34,777 nt of DNA from an uncultured Gemmiger sp. (GCA_944386225.1 CALXAH010000033.1:1-34777), one strand, 5' to 3'. Shown: positions 8,124-17,244, numbered from the stretch's first letter. Translations and numbers: made by a program. The notes: generated from the sequence alone by a model not told the origin.

Positions 8124-8990
8124 TTACAGCACCCCCTTTTCCCGGGCACGCTCCAGGATCTTGTTGACCGCGTAGGGCATGGTGTAGACGTCGGTGTCGA
8201 TGTCCAGCCCCATCTCCCGCAGCCGCAGGAAGATCTGGGTGATCTGGGGCACGCTGAGCCCCAGTTCCAGCAGGCGGGGCGCCTGGGCAAACACATGGGC
8301 GGTGGTGTCGAACATGGCCACCTTGCGCTGATCCATGACCAGCACCCGGTCGGCATATTTGGCGATATCCTCCATGGAATGGCTTACCAGCACCACGGTG
8401 GTGCCGGTCTCCTTGTGGAACCGCTTGATCTGAGACAGGATGGTATCCCGCCCTTCCGGGTCCAGACCGGCGGCGGGCTCGTCCAGCACCAGGATGCGGG
8501 GCTGCATGGCCAGCACGCCGGCAATGGCTACCCGGCGTTTCTGGCCGCCGCTCAGCTCAAAGGGGCTGCGCTCCATGAATTCGGCGGGCAGGCCGCAGAA
8601 CTGGGCGGCCACCTCCACCCGATGGGCGATCTCGGCTTCGTCCAGCCCCATGTTGCGGGGGCCGAAGGCGATGTCCTTGGCCACCGTTTCCTCAAACAGC
8701 TGGTATTCCGGATACTGGAACACCAGCCCCACCAGAAACCGGAATTCCCGGATCTTGCCCGGGTCGGCCCAGATGTCCCGGCTGTCCACATATACCTTGC
8801 CCGAGGTGGGCTTGAGGATACCGTTGAAGTGGGTGATCAGGGTGCTTTTGCCTGATCCGGTGGAGCCGATGACCCCCACAAACTCCCCTTCTTCAATCTC
8901 GATATTGATATCGTCCAGCGCCGTGGTGGCGTCCGGCATGCCCTCCCCATACACATGGGTCAGGTGTTCGGTCTTGATGATCGCTGCCAA
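8124..8990 (-). CDS. ecfA2: ECF transporter ATP-binding subunit EcfA2
   Basis: This is the second ATPase of the ECF energizing module, 288 residues long. Walker A is GSTGSGKS (42-49), the Q loop lies in VFQYPEYQLFEETV, the signature is LSGGQ (146-150), and Walker B ends in LVLDEPAAGLDP. The DEPAAGLDP form marks EcfA2, against DESTAMLDP in EcfA1. The start appears to be TTG at 8988-8990: AAGGA lies about 9 bases upstream, the residues after it begin the domain, and no in-frame ATG occurs in the right place. It follows ecfA1 by 68 bases and abuts ecfT. Confidence 0.95.
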   Translation of the reverse strand: MAAIIKTEHLTHVYGEGMPDATTALDDINIEIEEGEFVGVIGSTGSGKSTLITHFNGILKPTSGKVYVDSRDIWADPGKIREFRFLVGLVFQYPEYQLFEETVAKDIAFGPRNMGLDEAEIAHRVEVAAQFCGLPAEFMERSPFELSGGQKRRVAIAGVLAMQPRILVLDEPAAGLDPEGRDTILSQIKRFHKETGTTVVLVSHSMEDIAKYADRVLVMDQRKVAMFDTTAHVFAQAPRLLELGLSVPQITQIFLRLREMGLDIDTDVYTMPYAVNKILERAREKGVL

Positions 8991-9058
8991 TTTCTCACGT
9001 CCTTACCGGCGGTGTGCGCCCGTTTTGCGGGTCGCGCCCGCCCTTGTTCCCAGTTGGT

Positions 9059-9895
9059 TCACTTCAAAAGTTCGTACAGTACCCGGGCGCATTCCTCGGT
9101 GTCGATGATGCCCTCGGGCAGGGGCAGGCCGGCCTTGACCAGCTCATCCCGCAGTTCGGCGGCCTGGGGCACGTCCAGCCGCAGGCTGCGCACCCGTTCG
9201 GTCTGGCTGAACACCTCTTTCGGGGTACCATCCATGACCACCTTGCCGCCGCTCATCACCAGCACCCGGTCGGCCTGGGCGGCTTCCTCCATATAATGGG
9301 TGATGGCCACCACCGTGATGCCGAAATCCCGGTTCAGGTGCCGGATGGTTTTCATGACCTTTTCCCGGCCGCGGGGGTCCAGCATGGCGGTGGACTCGTC
9401 CAGCACCAGGCAGTCCGGCCGCATGGCGATCACGCCCGCGATGGCCACCCGCTGCTTCTGGCCGCCGCTCAGCTTGTGCGGGGCCTTGTGGCGGTGCTTA
9501 TAGATGCCGGCCATCTCCATGGCCTCGTCGATGCGGGTGCGGATCTCGGCGGGGGGCACGCCCAGGTTTTCCAGGGCAAAGGCCACGTCCTCCTCCACCA
9601 CGGTGGCCACGATCTGGTTGTCCGGGTTCTGGAACACCATGCCCACCTTCTGGCGGATATCATACAGTTTATCCTCGTCGGCGGTATCCATACCCTCCAC
9701 CGTCACGGTACCGCTCTCCGGCAGCAGGATGGCGTTGAAGTGCTTGGCCAGGGTGCTTTTGCCGCAGCCGTTGGCCCCCAGCACCGCCACAAACTCGCCC
9801 CGGCGCACGGCCAGGGACGCACCGTCCACCGCGTATACCGGGCTTTCCGGATCGTAGCGGAACCGCACGTCCTTTGCCTGGATCATCTCGTTCAT
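9059..9895 (-). CDS. ecfA1: ECF transporter ATP-binding subunit EcfA1
   Basis: First ATPase of the ECF module, 278 residues. Walker A is GANGCGKS (40-47), the Q loop is VFQNPDNQIVATVVEEDVAF, the signature is LSGGQ (142-146), and Walker B is LVLDEST (about 163-169) followed by AMLDP, the EcfA1 form. It pairs with EcfA2 as a heterodimer under EcfT, powering uptake through interchangeable S components encoded elsewhere. GAGGGG precedes the ATG. It starts 21 bases after the methyltransferase gene, within the glmM operon. Confidence 0.95.
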   Translation of the reverse strand: MNEMIQAKDVRFRYDPESPVYAVDGASLAVRRGEFVAVLGANGCGKSTLAKHFNAILLPESGTVTVEGMDTADEDKLYDIRQKVGMVFQNPDNQIVATVVEEDVAFALENLGVPPAEIRTRIDEAMEMAGIYKHRHKAPHKLSGGQKQRVAIAGVIAMRPDCLVLDESTAMLDPRGREKVMKTIRHLNRDFGITVVAITHYMEEAAQADRVLVMSGGKVVMDGTPKEVFSQTERVRSLRLDVPQAAELRDELVKAGLPLPEGIIDTEECARVLYELLK

Positions 9896-9916
9896 CGGAT
9901 GCTTTCCCCTCTCTCG

Positions 9917-10783
9917 TCAGGCTTGTTCCCAGACGGCGGTGGCGCCGCAGGGCACCACGCCGCCGGTGGCGGATACCGGCAGGCCGATCTCATCGCACCA
10001 GGTACGGCCGCCGTACACCGGCACCAGGCCGGTTTTCAGGATGTACTCCATCACCGCCGGGGACAGGCCGGTGGTATAGCTGTTGACCGCCACAAACAGC
10101 GGATCCTTGGACAGGACCCCCTCGCAGAGGGTCATCAGGTCGTAGATGTTGTCCTCCAGCTTCCACACCTCGCCCCCGGGGCCACGGCCGTAGCTGGGCG
10201 GGTCCATGATGATGGCGTCGTAGAAGGAGCCCCGGCGGATCTCCCGGGCCACGAACTTGGCGCAGTCGTCCACGATCCAGCGGATGGGCCGGTCGGTCAG
10301 GCCGCTGGCGGCGGCGTTTTCCCGGGCCCAGGCCACGATGCCCTTGGAAGCATCCACATGGCAGACCGATGCCCCGGCGGCGGCGCAGGCCAGGGTGGCC
10401 CCGCCGGTGTAGCCGAACAGGTTCAGCACCCGGATCGGGCGGTGGGCCGCGGCGATCTTTTTCTGGTACCATTCCCAGTTGACCGCCTGCTCCGGGAACA
10501 CGCCGGTGTGCTTGAAGCCGGTGGGGCTGACCACCAGGGTCAGCTCACCCCAGCGGATGGTCCACTTTTCCGGCAGGCGGCGGCGCATCTCCCAGCGGCC
10601 GCCGCCCTGGGCAGAGCGGTGGTATACCCCGTCGGCCTGCTGCCAGCGGGGGTCGGCGGGTTCACGTTTCCAGACCACCTGCGGGTCCGGGCGCACCAGC
10701 ACCGCTTTGTCCCACCGTTCCAGCCGGTTGCCGGCGGTGGCGTCGATCAGTTCGTAGTCGTTCCAATTCTGCGCGGGGCGCAT
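9917..10783 (-). CDS. Class I SAM-dependent methyltransferase (RlmI-like)
   Basis: The 288-residue protein has a class I Rossmann methyltransferase core. NLFGYTGG (121-128) is the SAM-binding loop, CHVDAS (about 141-146) is the acidic motif II, and DPPSYGR (194-200) is motif IV. The N-terminal half, about residues 1-110, is beta-rich and precedes the core as in COG1092 proteins, but the PUA domain of RlmI is missing. COG1092 members methylate 23S rRNA, so an RNA substrate is likely; the exact target cannot be told. The ATG follows GGAGAG and lies 13 bases after the glmM stop. Confidence 0.8.
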   Translation of the reverse strand: MRPAQNWNDYELIDATAGNRLERWDKAVLVRPDPQVVWKREPADPRWQQADGVYHRSAQGGGRWEMRRRLPEKWTIRWGELTLVVSPTGFKHTGVFPEQAVNWEWYQKKIAAAHRPIRVLNLFGYTGGATLACAAAGASVCHVDASKGIVAWARENAAASGLTDRPIRWIVDDCAKFVAREIRRGSFYDAIIMDPPSYGRGPGGEVWKLEDNIYDLMTLCEGVLSKDPLFVAVNSYTTGLSPAVMEYILKTGLVPVYGGRTWCDEIGLPVSATGGVVPCGATAVWEQA

Positions 10784-10796
10784 GAGGCAGCTCTCC

Positions 10797-12152
10797 TTAC
10801 TTGTTCAGGATGCGCCGGACGATCATCTCTTCAATGCGCCGGGCGCTGGCTTCGATGGCGGCGGGGTCCTTGCCCTCCACCATGATACGGATCTTCGGTT
10901 CGGTGCCGGACACGCGCACCAGTACGCGGCCCATGCCCATCAGATTCTGCTGCTGGCTCTCGATAAAGCCGGCAATATACTCGTCGTCCTTATAGGCGGC
11001 CTTCTGGGCGGCGTTGGCCACCACGTTGACCATGACCTGGGGGAACTTTTCATAAATGCCGTTCAGCTGGCTCATGGCACAGCCCCGGGCGGCCAGCAGC
11101 CGCAGCAGCATGCCGGCGGTCAGTTCGCCGTCACCGGTGGTGGAGTGGCGCAGCAGGATCACGTGGCCGCTCTGCTCGCCGCCGATCACGTAGCCCTTGG
11201 CCCGCATCTCCTCCAGCACATACCGGTCGCCTACCGCGGTGCGGGCGGTATGGATGCCCTGGCTCTCCATGAACTGCATAAAGCCCAGGTTGCTCATGAC
11301 GGTGACCACGGCGGTGTCCTCGTTCAGCAGGCCCTGTTCCTTCAGATCCAGGCTCAGCAGGGCGATGATCTTGTCGCCGTCGATCTCGGCGCCCTTTTCG
11401 TCCACAGCCAGGCAGCGGTCCGCGTCGCCGTCAAAGGCGATGCCGCAGTCGTAGCCGCCCTCCACCACAAACTTGGCCAGTTTGTCCAGATGGGTGGAGC
11501 CGCAGTTCAGGTTGATGTTGCAGCCGTCCGGCTCGGCGCCGATAAAGGTGCAGTCCGCCCCCAGCCGCGGGAACAATGCCTTGGCCACCTGGCTGGACGC
11601 GCCGTTGGCACAGTCCACCGCCACCCGCAGACCGGACAGATCCGCGTCGATGGCTTCGGCCAGGTAATCCACATAGTCATCCAGCGCACCGTCGCGCCGG
11701 GTCACACGGCCCACATCGGAGCCGGTGCAGAGGGTCAGGCCCTTGCAGTTTTCCAGCACATGGGCCTCGATCTCGTTTTCCACCTCATCGGGCAGCTTGT
11801 AGCCGTCGGAGGAGAAGATCTTGATGCCGTTGAATTCCACCGGGTTGTGGCTGGCGCTGATCACAACGCCCGCATCCGCCCCGTACTTCCGCACCAGATA
11901 GGCCACGGCCGGGGTGGGGATCACGCCCAGCAGTTCCACGTCGGCGCCCACGCTGCACAGACCGGCGGCCAGCGCGTTTTCCAGCATATCGCCGGAGATG
12001 CGGGTGTCCTTGCCGATCAGGATGCGGGGACGGTGGCTCAGGTGGGCGGTCAGCACCGCCGCGGCCCCCCGGCCGATGTTCAGCGCCAGTTCACAGCTCA
12101 GATCTTCGCCCGCTACCCCGCGGACACCGTCGGTTCCAAAAAGTTTTCCCAT
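10797..12152 (-). CDS. glmM: Phosphoglucosamine mutase GlmM
   Basis: GlmM interconverts glucosamine-6-phosphate and glucosamine-1-phosphate, feeding UDP-GlcNAc for peptidoglycan. The 451-residue protein is full length. It starts MGKLFGTDGVRG, the family signature. The phosphoserine loop ISASHNP places the catalytic Ser at 101, and the metal loop is DGDADR (241-246). The C-terminal phosphate-binding loop RVSGTEPKIRIM is present. The ATG at 12152 has GAGG upstream; upstream in-frame codons are not conserved. It heads the long minus-strand operon, with a likely promoter about 55 bases upstream. Confidence 0.97.
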   Translation of the reverse strand: MGKLFGTDGVRGVAGEDLSCELALNIGRGAAAVLTAHLSHRPRILIGKDTRISGDMLENALAAGLCSVGADVELLGVIPTPAVAYLVRKYGADAGVVISASHNPVEFNGIKIFSSDGYKLPDEVENEIEAHVLENCKGLTLCTGSDVGRVTRRDGALDDYVDYLAEAIDADLSGLRVAVDCANGASSQVAKALFPRLGADCTFIGAEPDGCNINLNCGSTHLDKLAKFVVEGGYDCGIAFDGDADRCLAVDEKGAEIDGDKIIALLSLDLKEQGLLNEDTAVVTVMSNLGFMQFMESQGIHTARTAVGDRYVLEEMRAKGYVIGGEQSGHVILLRHSTTGDGELTAGMLLRLLAARGCAMSQLNGIYEKFPQVMVNVVANAAQKAAYKDDEYIAGFIESQQQNLMGMGRVLVRVSGTEPKIRIMVEGKDPAAIEASARRIEEMIVRRILNK

Positions 12153-12207
12153 ATCGTTTTCCTCACTTTCTTGCGGGAAACGCCCGGCCGCAGGACCGAT
12201 ACGCCCC

Positions 12208-12213
12208 ATTATA
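12208..12213 (-). promoter_or_regulatory. Probable -10 box for the glmM operon
   Basis: On the minus strand a consensus TATAAT lies 55 bases ahead of the glmM ATG, in an AT-rich patch. No good -35 hexamer is found at 16 to 18 bases (CACGAA or ACGAAA at best), so this is a -10 call only. The rest of the 190-base gap between ruvB and glmM holds a few short hairpins but no convincing terminator. Confidence 0.45.
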
Positions 12214-12342
12214 CATTCAAAATATGAACGTTTCGTGTTTTTTATGGCGCAACACGCAAACCAGTCCCCTTGGGGCTCCCGCTTTTTCGGGCTGTGCGGG
12301 CAAACCGTTCCCTTCCTTTGGCGCGCCGTTTTCCCGGCGCTA

Positions 12343-13401
12343 TTAATACATGCTCTGCTGCCCGGATTCCCGGATGGGATCGGGCTTTTCCGGGGCTTTC
12401 AGCCCCAGGTGTTCATAGGCCAGCCGGGTGACGCACCGGCCCCGGGGGGTCCGGGTGAGGAAGCCCATCTGCATCAGATAGGGTTCGCACACGTCCTCCA
12501 GGGTAACGGCTTCCTCGCCCAGCGCGGCGGCCAGGGTATCCAGGCCCACCGGCCCGCCGCCGTACAGTTCGATCACCGCCCGCAGCAGGTTGCGGTCCAG
12601 CTCGTCCAGGCCTAGCTTGTCAATGGCCATGCGGCCCAGCGCCAGCCGGGCGGTCTCCCCGTCGATGGTGCCGTCACCCAGCACCACCGCAAAGTCCCGC
12701 ACCCGCTTGAGCAGCCGGTTGGCCACACGGGGGGTGCCCCGGCTGCACCGGGCCAGTTCCAGCGCGCCCTCCTCGGTGCAGGGCTGTTCCAGAATCCCCG
12801 CCGACCGGCGGATGATCCGGGCCAGCTCGTCCGGGCTGTACAGCTCCAGTTTCAGCAGCACGCCGAACCGGTCCCGCAGCGGGCCGGTCAGCTGGCCCGC
12901 CCGGGTAGTGGCCCCGATCAGGGTGAAGCGGGGCAGGTTGATCCGGATGCTCTGGGCGCTGGGGCCCTTGCCGATCATAATATCCAGGGCGTAGTCCTCA
13001 AGAGCCGGATAGAGCACCTCCTCCACCTGGCGGGAGAGGCGGTGGATCTCGTCGATAAACAGTACGTCGCCCTCCTGCAGATTGGTCAGCAGGGCGGCCA
13101 GATCGCCGGGCTTTTCGATGGCGGGGCCGCTGGTGATGCGGATCTGCACCCCCATCTCCTGGGCCACGATGCCGGCCAGGGTGGTTTTGCCCAGGCCCGG
13201 CGGGCCGTAGAGCAGGATGTGGTCCATGGGTTCGCCCCGGCGCTGGGCGGCGGTCAGGTAGATGCGCAGGTTTTCCTTGACCTTTTCCTGGCCGATGTAG
13301 TCCTCCAGCGTGCGGGGGCGAAGGCTTAATTCCTCGCTCTCGCCGGGGGTCAGGTCCGGGCTGATCAGCCGCCCGGCATTTGTATACAGTTGTTCGTCCA
13401 T
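12343..13401 (-). CDS. ruvB: Holliday junction branch migration ATPase RuvB
   Basis: RuvB is the hexameric motor that drives branch migration of Holliday junctions with RuvA. The 352-residue protein has Walker [10 protein letters not shown] (66-74), Walker B VLFIDEIH (about 113-120), the sensor I segment [11 protein letters not shown], and a C-terminal winged helix containing RTPRGR. GGAGGT lies 5 bases before the ATG. The start lies three bases after the ruvA stop, so the two genes are coupled. Confidence 0.97.
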   Translation of the reverse strand: MDEQLYTNAGRLISPDLTPGESEELSLRPRTLEDYIGQEKVKENLRIYLTAAQRRGEPMDHILLYGPPGLGKTTLAGIVAQEMGVQIRITSGPAIEKPGDLAALLTNLQEGDVLFIDEIHRLSRQVEEVLYPALEDYALDIMIGKGPSAQSIRINLPRFTLIGATTRAGQLTGPLRDRFGVLLKLELYSPDELARIIRRSAGILEQPCTEEGALELARCSRGTPRVANRLLKRVRDFAVVLGDGTIDGETARLALGRMAIDKLGLDELDRNLLRAVIELYGGGPVGLDTLAAALGEEAVTLEDVCEPYLMQMGFLTRTPRGRCVTRLAYEHLGLKAPEKPDPIRESGQQSMY

Positions 13402-13404
13402 GGG

Positions 13405-14010
13405 TTACCTCCTCGCGGCCATGCTGCGCAGCGCCTGGCGCACCAGTTCCTCCACCGGCAGGCTGTCGTCCAGCCGGGCCACCGCCGCGGCGGCCTCGCC
13501 CTGGCTGTAGCCCAGACTGAGCAGGGCGGCCAGCGCCTGGGACGCGGCCCCGGTGGGCGGCGCGGCGGCCGCGTCGCCGCCGCCGAAGCCCAGACCCTCG
13601 GCCAGGCCCTTGCCCACCTTGTCCTTCAGTTCCAGCGTGATGCGCTGGGCCAGCTTGGGGCCCACGCCGCTGGCGGCGGTAAAGGCCTTGTGGTCCCCGG
13701 CGGAGACCGCCAGCGCCACCTTTTCCGGGCTGAGCACGCTCAGGATGGCCATGCCCACCCGGGGCCCCACGCCGGAGACACCAATGAGCATCTTGAAGCA
13801 GGCCTGCTGTTCCTCGGTGGCAAAACCGAACAGGCTGACATCATTCTCGGTTATATTCATATAGGTATAAAGGGTGGCCTTTGCGCCCACGCCGGGCAGC
13901 GAGGCGGCCACCGTGGCGGGTACCTGCACCAGGTACCCCACACCGCCGCAGGAGATCACCGCCTGCTCGGTGGTTTTCTTTATCAGTTCGCCGGTAAGGC
14001 AATAGATCAT
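13405..14010 (-). CDS. ruvA: Holliday junction DNA-binding protein RuvA
   Basis: RuvA binds four-way junctions as a tetramer and loads RuvB. The 201-residue protein starts MIYCLTGELIKK, an OB-fold start typical of the family. Domain II has helix-hairpin-helix motifs (GVSGVGPRVGMAILS and ASGVGPKLAQRI). A Gly/Ala-rich linker leads to the domain III helices that contact RuvB (SLGYSQGEAAAAV). The ATG at 14010 has GGGAGG upstream. It lies 16 bases after ruvC. Confidence 0.96.
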   Translation of the reverse strand: MIYCLTGELIKKTTEQAVISCGGVGYLVQVPATVAASLPGVGAKATLYTYMNITENDVSLFGFATEEQQACFKMLIGVSGVGPRVGMAILSVLSPEKVALAVSAGDHKAFTAASGVGPKLAQRITLELKDKVGKGLAEGLGFGGGDAAAAPPTGAASQALAALLSLGYSQGEAAAAVARLDDSLPVEELVRQALRSMAARR

Positions 14011-14026
14011 CTTGGTTTCCTCCCGA

Positions 14027-14524
14027 TCAGCGCAGCGGCAGGCCGGACAGGCGGCTGCGGCTGCAGTGGCAATGGGCGATGGCCATAGCCAGCGCGTCGG
14101 CGGTATCGTCGGGCTTGGGCACGGCATTCAGGTGCAGCATCATGCGGGTCATCTCCTGCACCTGCTTTTTGACCGCCTTGCCGTAGCCGGTGACCGCCTG
14201 CTTGACCTGCATGGGGGTGTACTCGAACACCGGCACCCCCCGCCGGGCCGCCGCCAGCAGAATGACCCCGCGGGCCTCGGCCACCCCGATCACGGTGGTC
14301 TGGTTGTGCTGGTAGAACAGTTGTTCGATGCTGATGGCCTCCGGGCGCAGGGTTTCCAGCACCCTGTCCACCCCGTCGTGCACCTGGCACAGCCGCTGCT
14401 CGAACGGGGTGCCGGCGGCGGTGGTCACCGCGCCGAAATCCACCGGCGTGAACCGGTTGCCCACATATTCCACCACACCCCAGCCCACAATGGCATAGCC
14501 GGGGTCCAGGCCCAGTACCCGCAC
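14027..14524 (-). CDS. ruvC: Holliday junction resolvase RuvC
   Basis: RuvC cuts Holliday junctions symmetrically. The 165-residue protein shows all four acidic catalytic residues: Asp7 in LGLDPG, Glu67 in SIEQLF, and Asp140 and Asp143 near the C-terminus (PDDTADALA). The start is GTG at 14522-14524, with AAGGGAGGG upstream and similarity beginning at once. It heads a ruvC-ruvA-ruvB cluster with an extended -10 promoter upstream. Confidence 0.97.
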   Translation of the reverse strand: MRVLGLDPGYAIVGWGVVEYVGNRFTPVDFGAVTTAAGTPFEQRLCQVHDGVDRVLETLRPEAISIEQLFYQHNQTTVIGVAEARGVILLAAARRGVPVFEYTPMQVKQAVTGYGKAVKKQVQEMTRMMLHLNAVPKPDDTADALAMAIAHCHCSRSRLSGLPLR

Positions 14525-14589
14525 GGTGTTTCCCTCCCTTGGGGCCGGGGCGCCATTTCAGGGTATGCCACGGCCAGTTTAACTGATGT

Positions 14590-14619
14590 ATTATACCACA
14601 ACCCGCTGTCAAAGGGCAA
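14590..14619 (-). promoter_or_regulatory. Extended -10 promoter for ruvCAB
   Basis: On the minus strand TGGTATAAT gives an extended -10 (TATAAT at 14590-14595). The best -35 at 18 bases is TTGCCC (14614-14619). A perfect TTGACA also occurs but only 11 bases from the -10, which is too close to serve it. Confidence 0.6.
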
Positions 14620-14653
14620 CTGCAACCGCCCGCAAAACCCGCCGCGGGGCCAC

Positions 14654-14693
14654 TTTACAGAAACTTTACATAGTTCTGAACGAGAATTTTACA
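14654..14693 (+). promoter_or_regulatory. Candidate PhoP box: TTTACA direct repeats
   Basis: TTTACA occurs at 14654-14659 and 14665-14670, exactly 11 bases apart (one helical turn), and again at 14688-14693, 23 bases after the second. This matches the Bacillus-type PhoP box, hexamers of TT(A/T/C)ACA with 5-base spacers. The repeats lie 20 to 60 bases upstream of the -35 of the phosphate symporter operon, an activator position. The operon itself encodes a PhoP-like regulator, supporting autoregulation by inference. Confidence 0.55.
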
Positions 14694-14714
14694 CAGCGTA
14701 CCATAAACTATACA

Positions 14715-14742
14715 TTGTATGACACGGTTCGTGTGGTATAGT
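14715..14742 (+). promoter_or_regulatory. Promoter for the phosphate symporter operon
   Basis: TTGTAT (14715-14720) and TATAGT (14737-14742) are 16 bases apart. The -10 is preceded by TGG, an extended -10. The weak -35 fits an activator-dependent promoter. The start codon is at 14773. Confidence 0.6.
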
Positions 14743-14772
14743 GATAGTGTGTGCCAACAAGGGGGATCATTC

Positions 14773-16542
14773 ATGTCGATTTTCAATGTGTTCAGCCTGT
14801 TCGGCGGGCTGGCCCTGTTCCTGTTCGGTATGGACGTAATGGGCAAGGGTCTGGAGAAGCAGGCGGGCGGCCGTCTGCAGATTATTCTGGAAAAACTTTC
14901 TTCCAAGCCGCTGCGCGGCTTTCTGCTGGGGCTTCTGGTCACCGCGGTGATCCAGAGCTCCTCCGCCACCACCGTTATGGTGGTGGGCTTTGTGAACAGC
15001 GGCGTGATGCAGCTGGGCCAGGCCATCAACGTGATCATGGGTGCCAACGTGGGCACCACCGTCACGGCCTGGATCCTGAGCCTGTCCGGCCTGGAGGGGG
15101 ACAGCTGGTGGATCCAGATGCTCAAGCCCGCCAACTTCTCGCCGGTGCTGGCGCTGATCGGCATTATCCTGTATATGTTCTGCAAGAGCGACCGCAAAAA
15201 GGACATCGGCTCCATTCTGCTGGGCTTTGCCATCCTGATGACCGGCATGGAGACCATGAGCGGCGCGGTAGAGCCGCTGAGCGAGGTGCCCGCCTTCACA
15301 AGGCTCTTTACCACCTTTGAGAACCCGATCCTGGGTCTGCTGGCCGGCGCGATCCTGACCGGCATTATCCAGTCCAGCAGCGCCAGCGTGGGTATCCTGC
15401 AGGCGCTGAGCGCCACCGGCGCCGTAAGCTTCGGCAGCGCCATTCCCATCATTCTGGGCCAGAACATCGGTACCTGTGTGACCGCCATACTCAGCTCGGT
15501 GGGTACCACCAAGAACGCCCGCCGGGCCGCCCTGGTGCATCTGTACTTCAACGTGATCGGCGCCACCGGTTTCCTGATTGTGTTCTATCTGCTGCGGGCC
15601 ATCTTCCAGTTCCAGTTTGTGCAGCTGCCCATCGACGCCATGGGCATCGCGGTGGTGCATACCACCTTCAATCTGCTGGCCACCGCGCTGATGCTGCCTT
15701 TTGCCCGCTGGCTGGAAAAGCTGGCCTATATCACCATTCCGGACGAGCCCTCCGGCAAGCCGGAGAATTTCGCCCTGCTGGACGAGCGTCTGCTTTCCAC
15801 TCCCGCCGTGGCGGTGGAGCAAAGCCGCAACCTGGCCGTTGAGATGGCGTCCCTGGCCCGCACCTCCCTGCTAAAGGCCATGTCCCTGACCGAAACCTGG
15901 GATGACAAGCTGGCCGCCGAGATCGAGCAGAGCGAGGAGCAGATCGATCACTATGAGGACGTGCTGGGCACCTATCTGGTGCATTTGTCCAGCCGCAGCA
16001 TGACCCTGGACGACAGCCGGGAGGTCTCCAAGCTGCTGAACACCATCACGGATCTTGAGCGGATCGGCGACCATGCGATCAACGTGCTGAAAGCTGCCCG
16101 GGAGCTGCACGATAAGCAGCTGCAGTTCTCCGAGGCAGCCCGGCAGGAGATGCAGGTGCTGACCGGCGCGGTGCAGGAGGCTCTGGACAAGACGCTGGAC
16201 GCCTTCCGCAAGGACGACGTATATCTGGCGGGCAAGGTGGAACCCATCGAGCAGGTGGTGGACGAGCTTACCCGCGAGCTGAAAGCCCGCCATATCCTGC
16301 GGCTGCAGAACGGGGTATGCACCATCGAGCTGGGCTTTATCTTCTCGGATCTGCTGAACAACTACGAGCGTGTGGCCGACCACTGCAGCAACGTGGCGGT
16401 GGCCGTGATCGAGATGGCCCAGGACAGTTTTGACACCCACGAATACCTGGCCGGCATCAAGGCGGGCGACGCCAAGTTTGCCCAGCGGCTGGAGAAATAC
16501 CGCAGCCGGTACACCGTGCCCGAGCAGGTGGACGGGGAATAA
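14773..16542 (+). CDS. Na+/phosphate symporter with C-terminal PhoU-like domain
   Basis: The 589-residue protein belongs to the NptA/PNaS family (COG1283). Two inverted repeats carry the hallmark QSSSAT (61-66) and QSSSAS (200-205), each followed by a GxNxGT-type motif (GANVGTTVTA and GQNIGTCVTA), which form the Na+/phosphate site. About eight membrane helices end near residue 320. A helical PhoU-like domain fills about 355-560, with repeats such as LERIGDHAINV and YERVADHCSNVAV. The chosen ATG has AGGGGG upstream. It heads an operon with a response regulator and a histidine kinase. PhoU-type domains gate phosphate signalling in Pst systems, so this one may link transport to the kinase; that is inference. 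Confidence 0.92.
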   Translation: MSIFNVFSLFGGLALFLFGMDVMGKGLEKQAGGRLQIILEKLSSKPLRGFLLGLLVTAVIQSSSATTVMVVGFVNSGVMQLGQAINVIMGANVGTTVTAWILSLSGLEGDSWWIQMLKPANFSPVLALIGIILYMFCKSDRKKDIGSILLGFAILMTGMETMSGAVEPLSEVPAFTRLFTTFENPILGLLAGAILTGIIQSSSASVGILQALSATGAVSFGSAIPIILGQNIGTCVTAILSSVGTTKNARRAALVHLYFNVIGATGFLIVFYLLRAIFQFQFVQLPIDAMGIAVVHTTFNLLATALMLPFARWLEKLAYITIPDEPSGKPENFALLDERLLSTPAVAVEQSRNLAVEMASLARTSLLKAMSLTETWDDKLAAEIEQSEEQIDHYEDVLGTYLVHLSSRSMTLDDSREVSKLLNTITDLERIGDHAINVLKAARELHDKQLQFSEAARQEMQVLTGAVQEALDKTLDAFRKDDVYLAGKVEPIEQVVDELTRELKARHILRLQNGVCTIELGFIFSDLLNNYERVADHCSNVAVAVIEMAQDSFDTHEYLAGIKAGDAKFAQRLEKYRSRYTVPEQVDGE

Positions 16543-16557
16543 ACAGGAGGACAACCC

Positions 16558-17244
16558 ATGATCTATATCGTGGAAGACGACGACAGCATCCGGGAGCTGG
16601 AAGAATACGTGCTGCGCAGCGCCGGATTTACGGTGCAGGGCTTTACCAACGCCCGGGATTTCTGGGCGGCCTGCGCCCAGCAGCCGCCCCGGCTGGCGGT
16701 GCTGGACATCATGCTGCCGGATGAGGACGGCATGAGCATCCTGCACAAGCTGCGGGCCGATCCGGCCACCCGGGCGCTGCCGGTGATGCTGGTGACCGCC
16801 AAGGGCGCCGAGCTGGACCGGGTGCGCGGCCTGGAGGACGGCGCCGACGACTACCTGGCCAAGCCTTTCGGGGTGATGGAGTTTTCGGCCCGGATCAAGG
16901 CGCTGCTGCGGCGCAGCGGCGCGGGCAGCGCCCGCGCCGCCGAGGGCGGCCAGCTGGCCTGCGGCCCCATCCGCATGGATACCGAGCGCCGCACCGTAAC
17001 GGTGAACGGCCAGCCGGTGGAATTGTCTTTCAAGGAATATGAGCTGCTGCGGCTGTTTCTGGAACAGCCGGGCGTGGTGCAGACCCGGGACGCGATCCTG
17101 CGCCGGGTATGGGACACCGATTTTATCGGCGAAAGCCGCACCATCGACATGCACGTGCGTACCCTGCGCCAGAAACTGGGCGATGCGGGCAGCGCCATCC
17201 AGACCGTGCGAAAGGTAGGCTACAAGCTTGATCCGGAAACATGA
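16558..17244 (+). CDS. OmpR/PhoP-family response regulator
   Basis: A 228-residue response regulator. The receiver domain has acidic residues at 7-9, phospho-acceptor Asp50 (AVLDIMLP), Thr80 and Lys102 (AKPF). The C-terminal OmpR-type winged helix (about 130-226) includes SFKEYELLRLFLEQPG and the recognition helix region RTIDMHVRTLRQKLG. GGAGG precedes the ATG, 15 bases after the symporter gene. The kinase gene overlaps its 3' end by 17 bases. Context and the upstream TTTACA repeats point to a PhoP role, which sequence alone does not prove. Confidence 0.93.
   Translation: MIYIVEDDDSIRELEEYVLRSAGFTVQGFTNARDFWAACAQQPPRLAVLDIMLPDEDGMSILHKLRADPATRALPVMLVTAKGAELDRVRGLEDGADDYLAKPFGVMEFSARIKALLRRSGAGSARAAEGGQLACGPIRMDTERRTVTVNGQPVELSFKEYELLRLFLEQPGVVQTRDAILRRVWDTDFIGESRTIDMHVRTLRQKLGDAGSAIQTVRKVGYKLDPET

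Noticed and set aside
9014-10885. 623-codon plus-strand frame opposite ecfA1 and the methyltransferase
   Set aside because: Antisense to clearly conserved genes, with His/Gly/Gln-rich sequence and no ribosome binding site.
12153-12342. Possible terminator in the gap between ruvB and glmM
   Set aside because: Several short hairpins, but none combines a stable stem with a T-tract on the minus strand.
14607-14612. Perfect minus-strand TTGACA upstream of ruvC
   Set aside because: It lies only 11 bases from the TATAAT, too close for a sigma-A -35.
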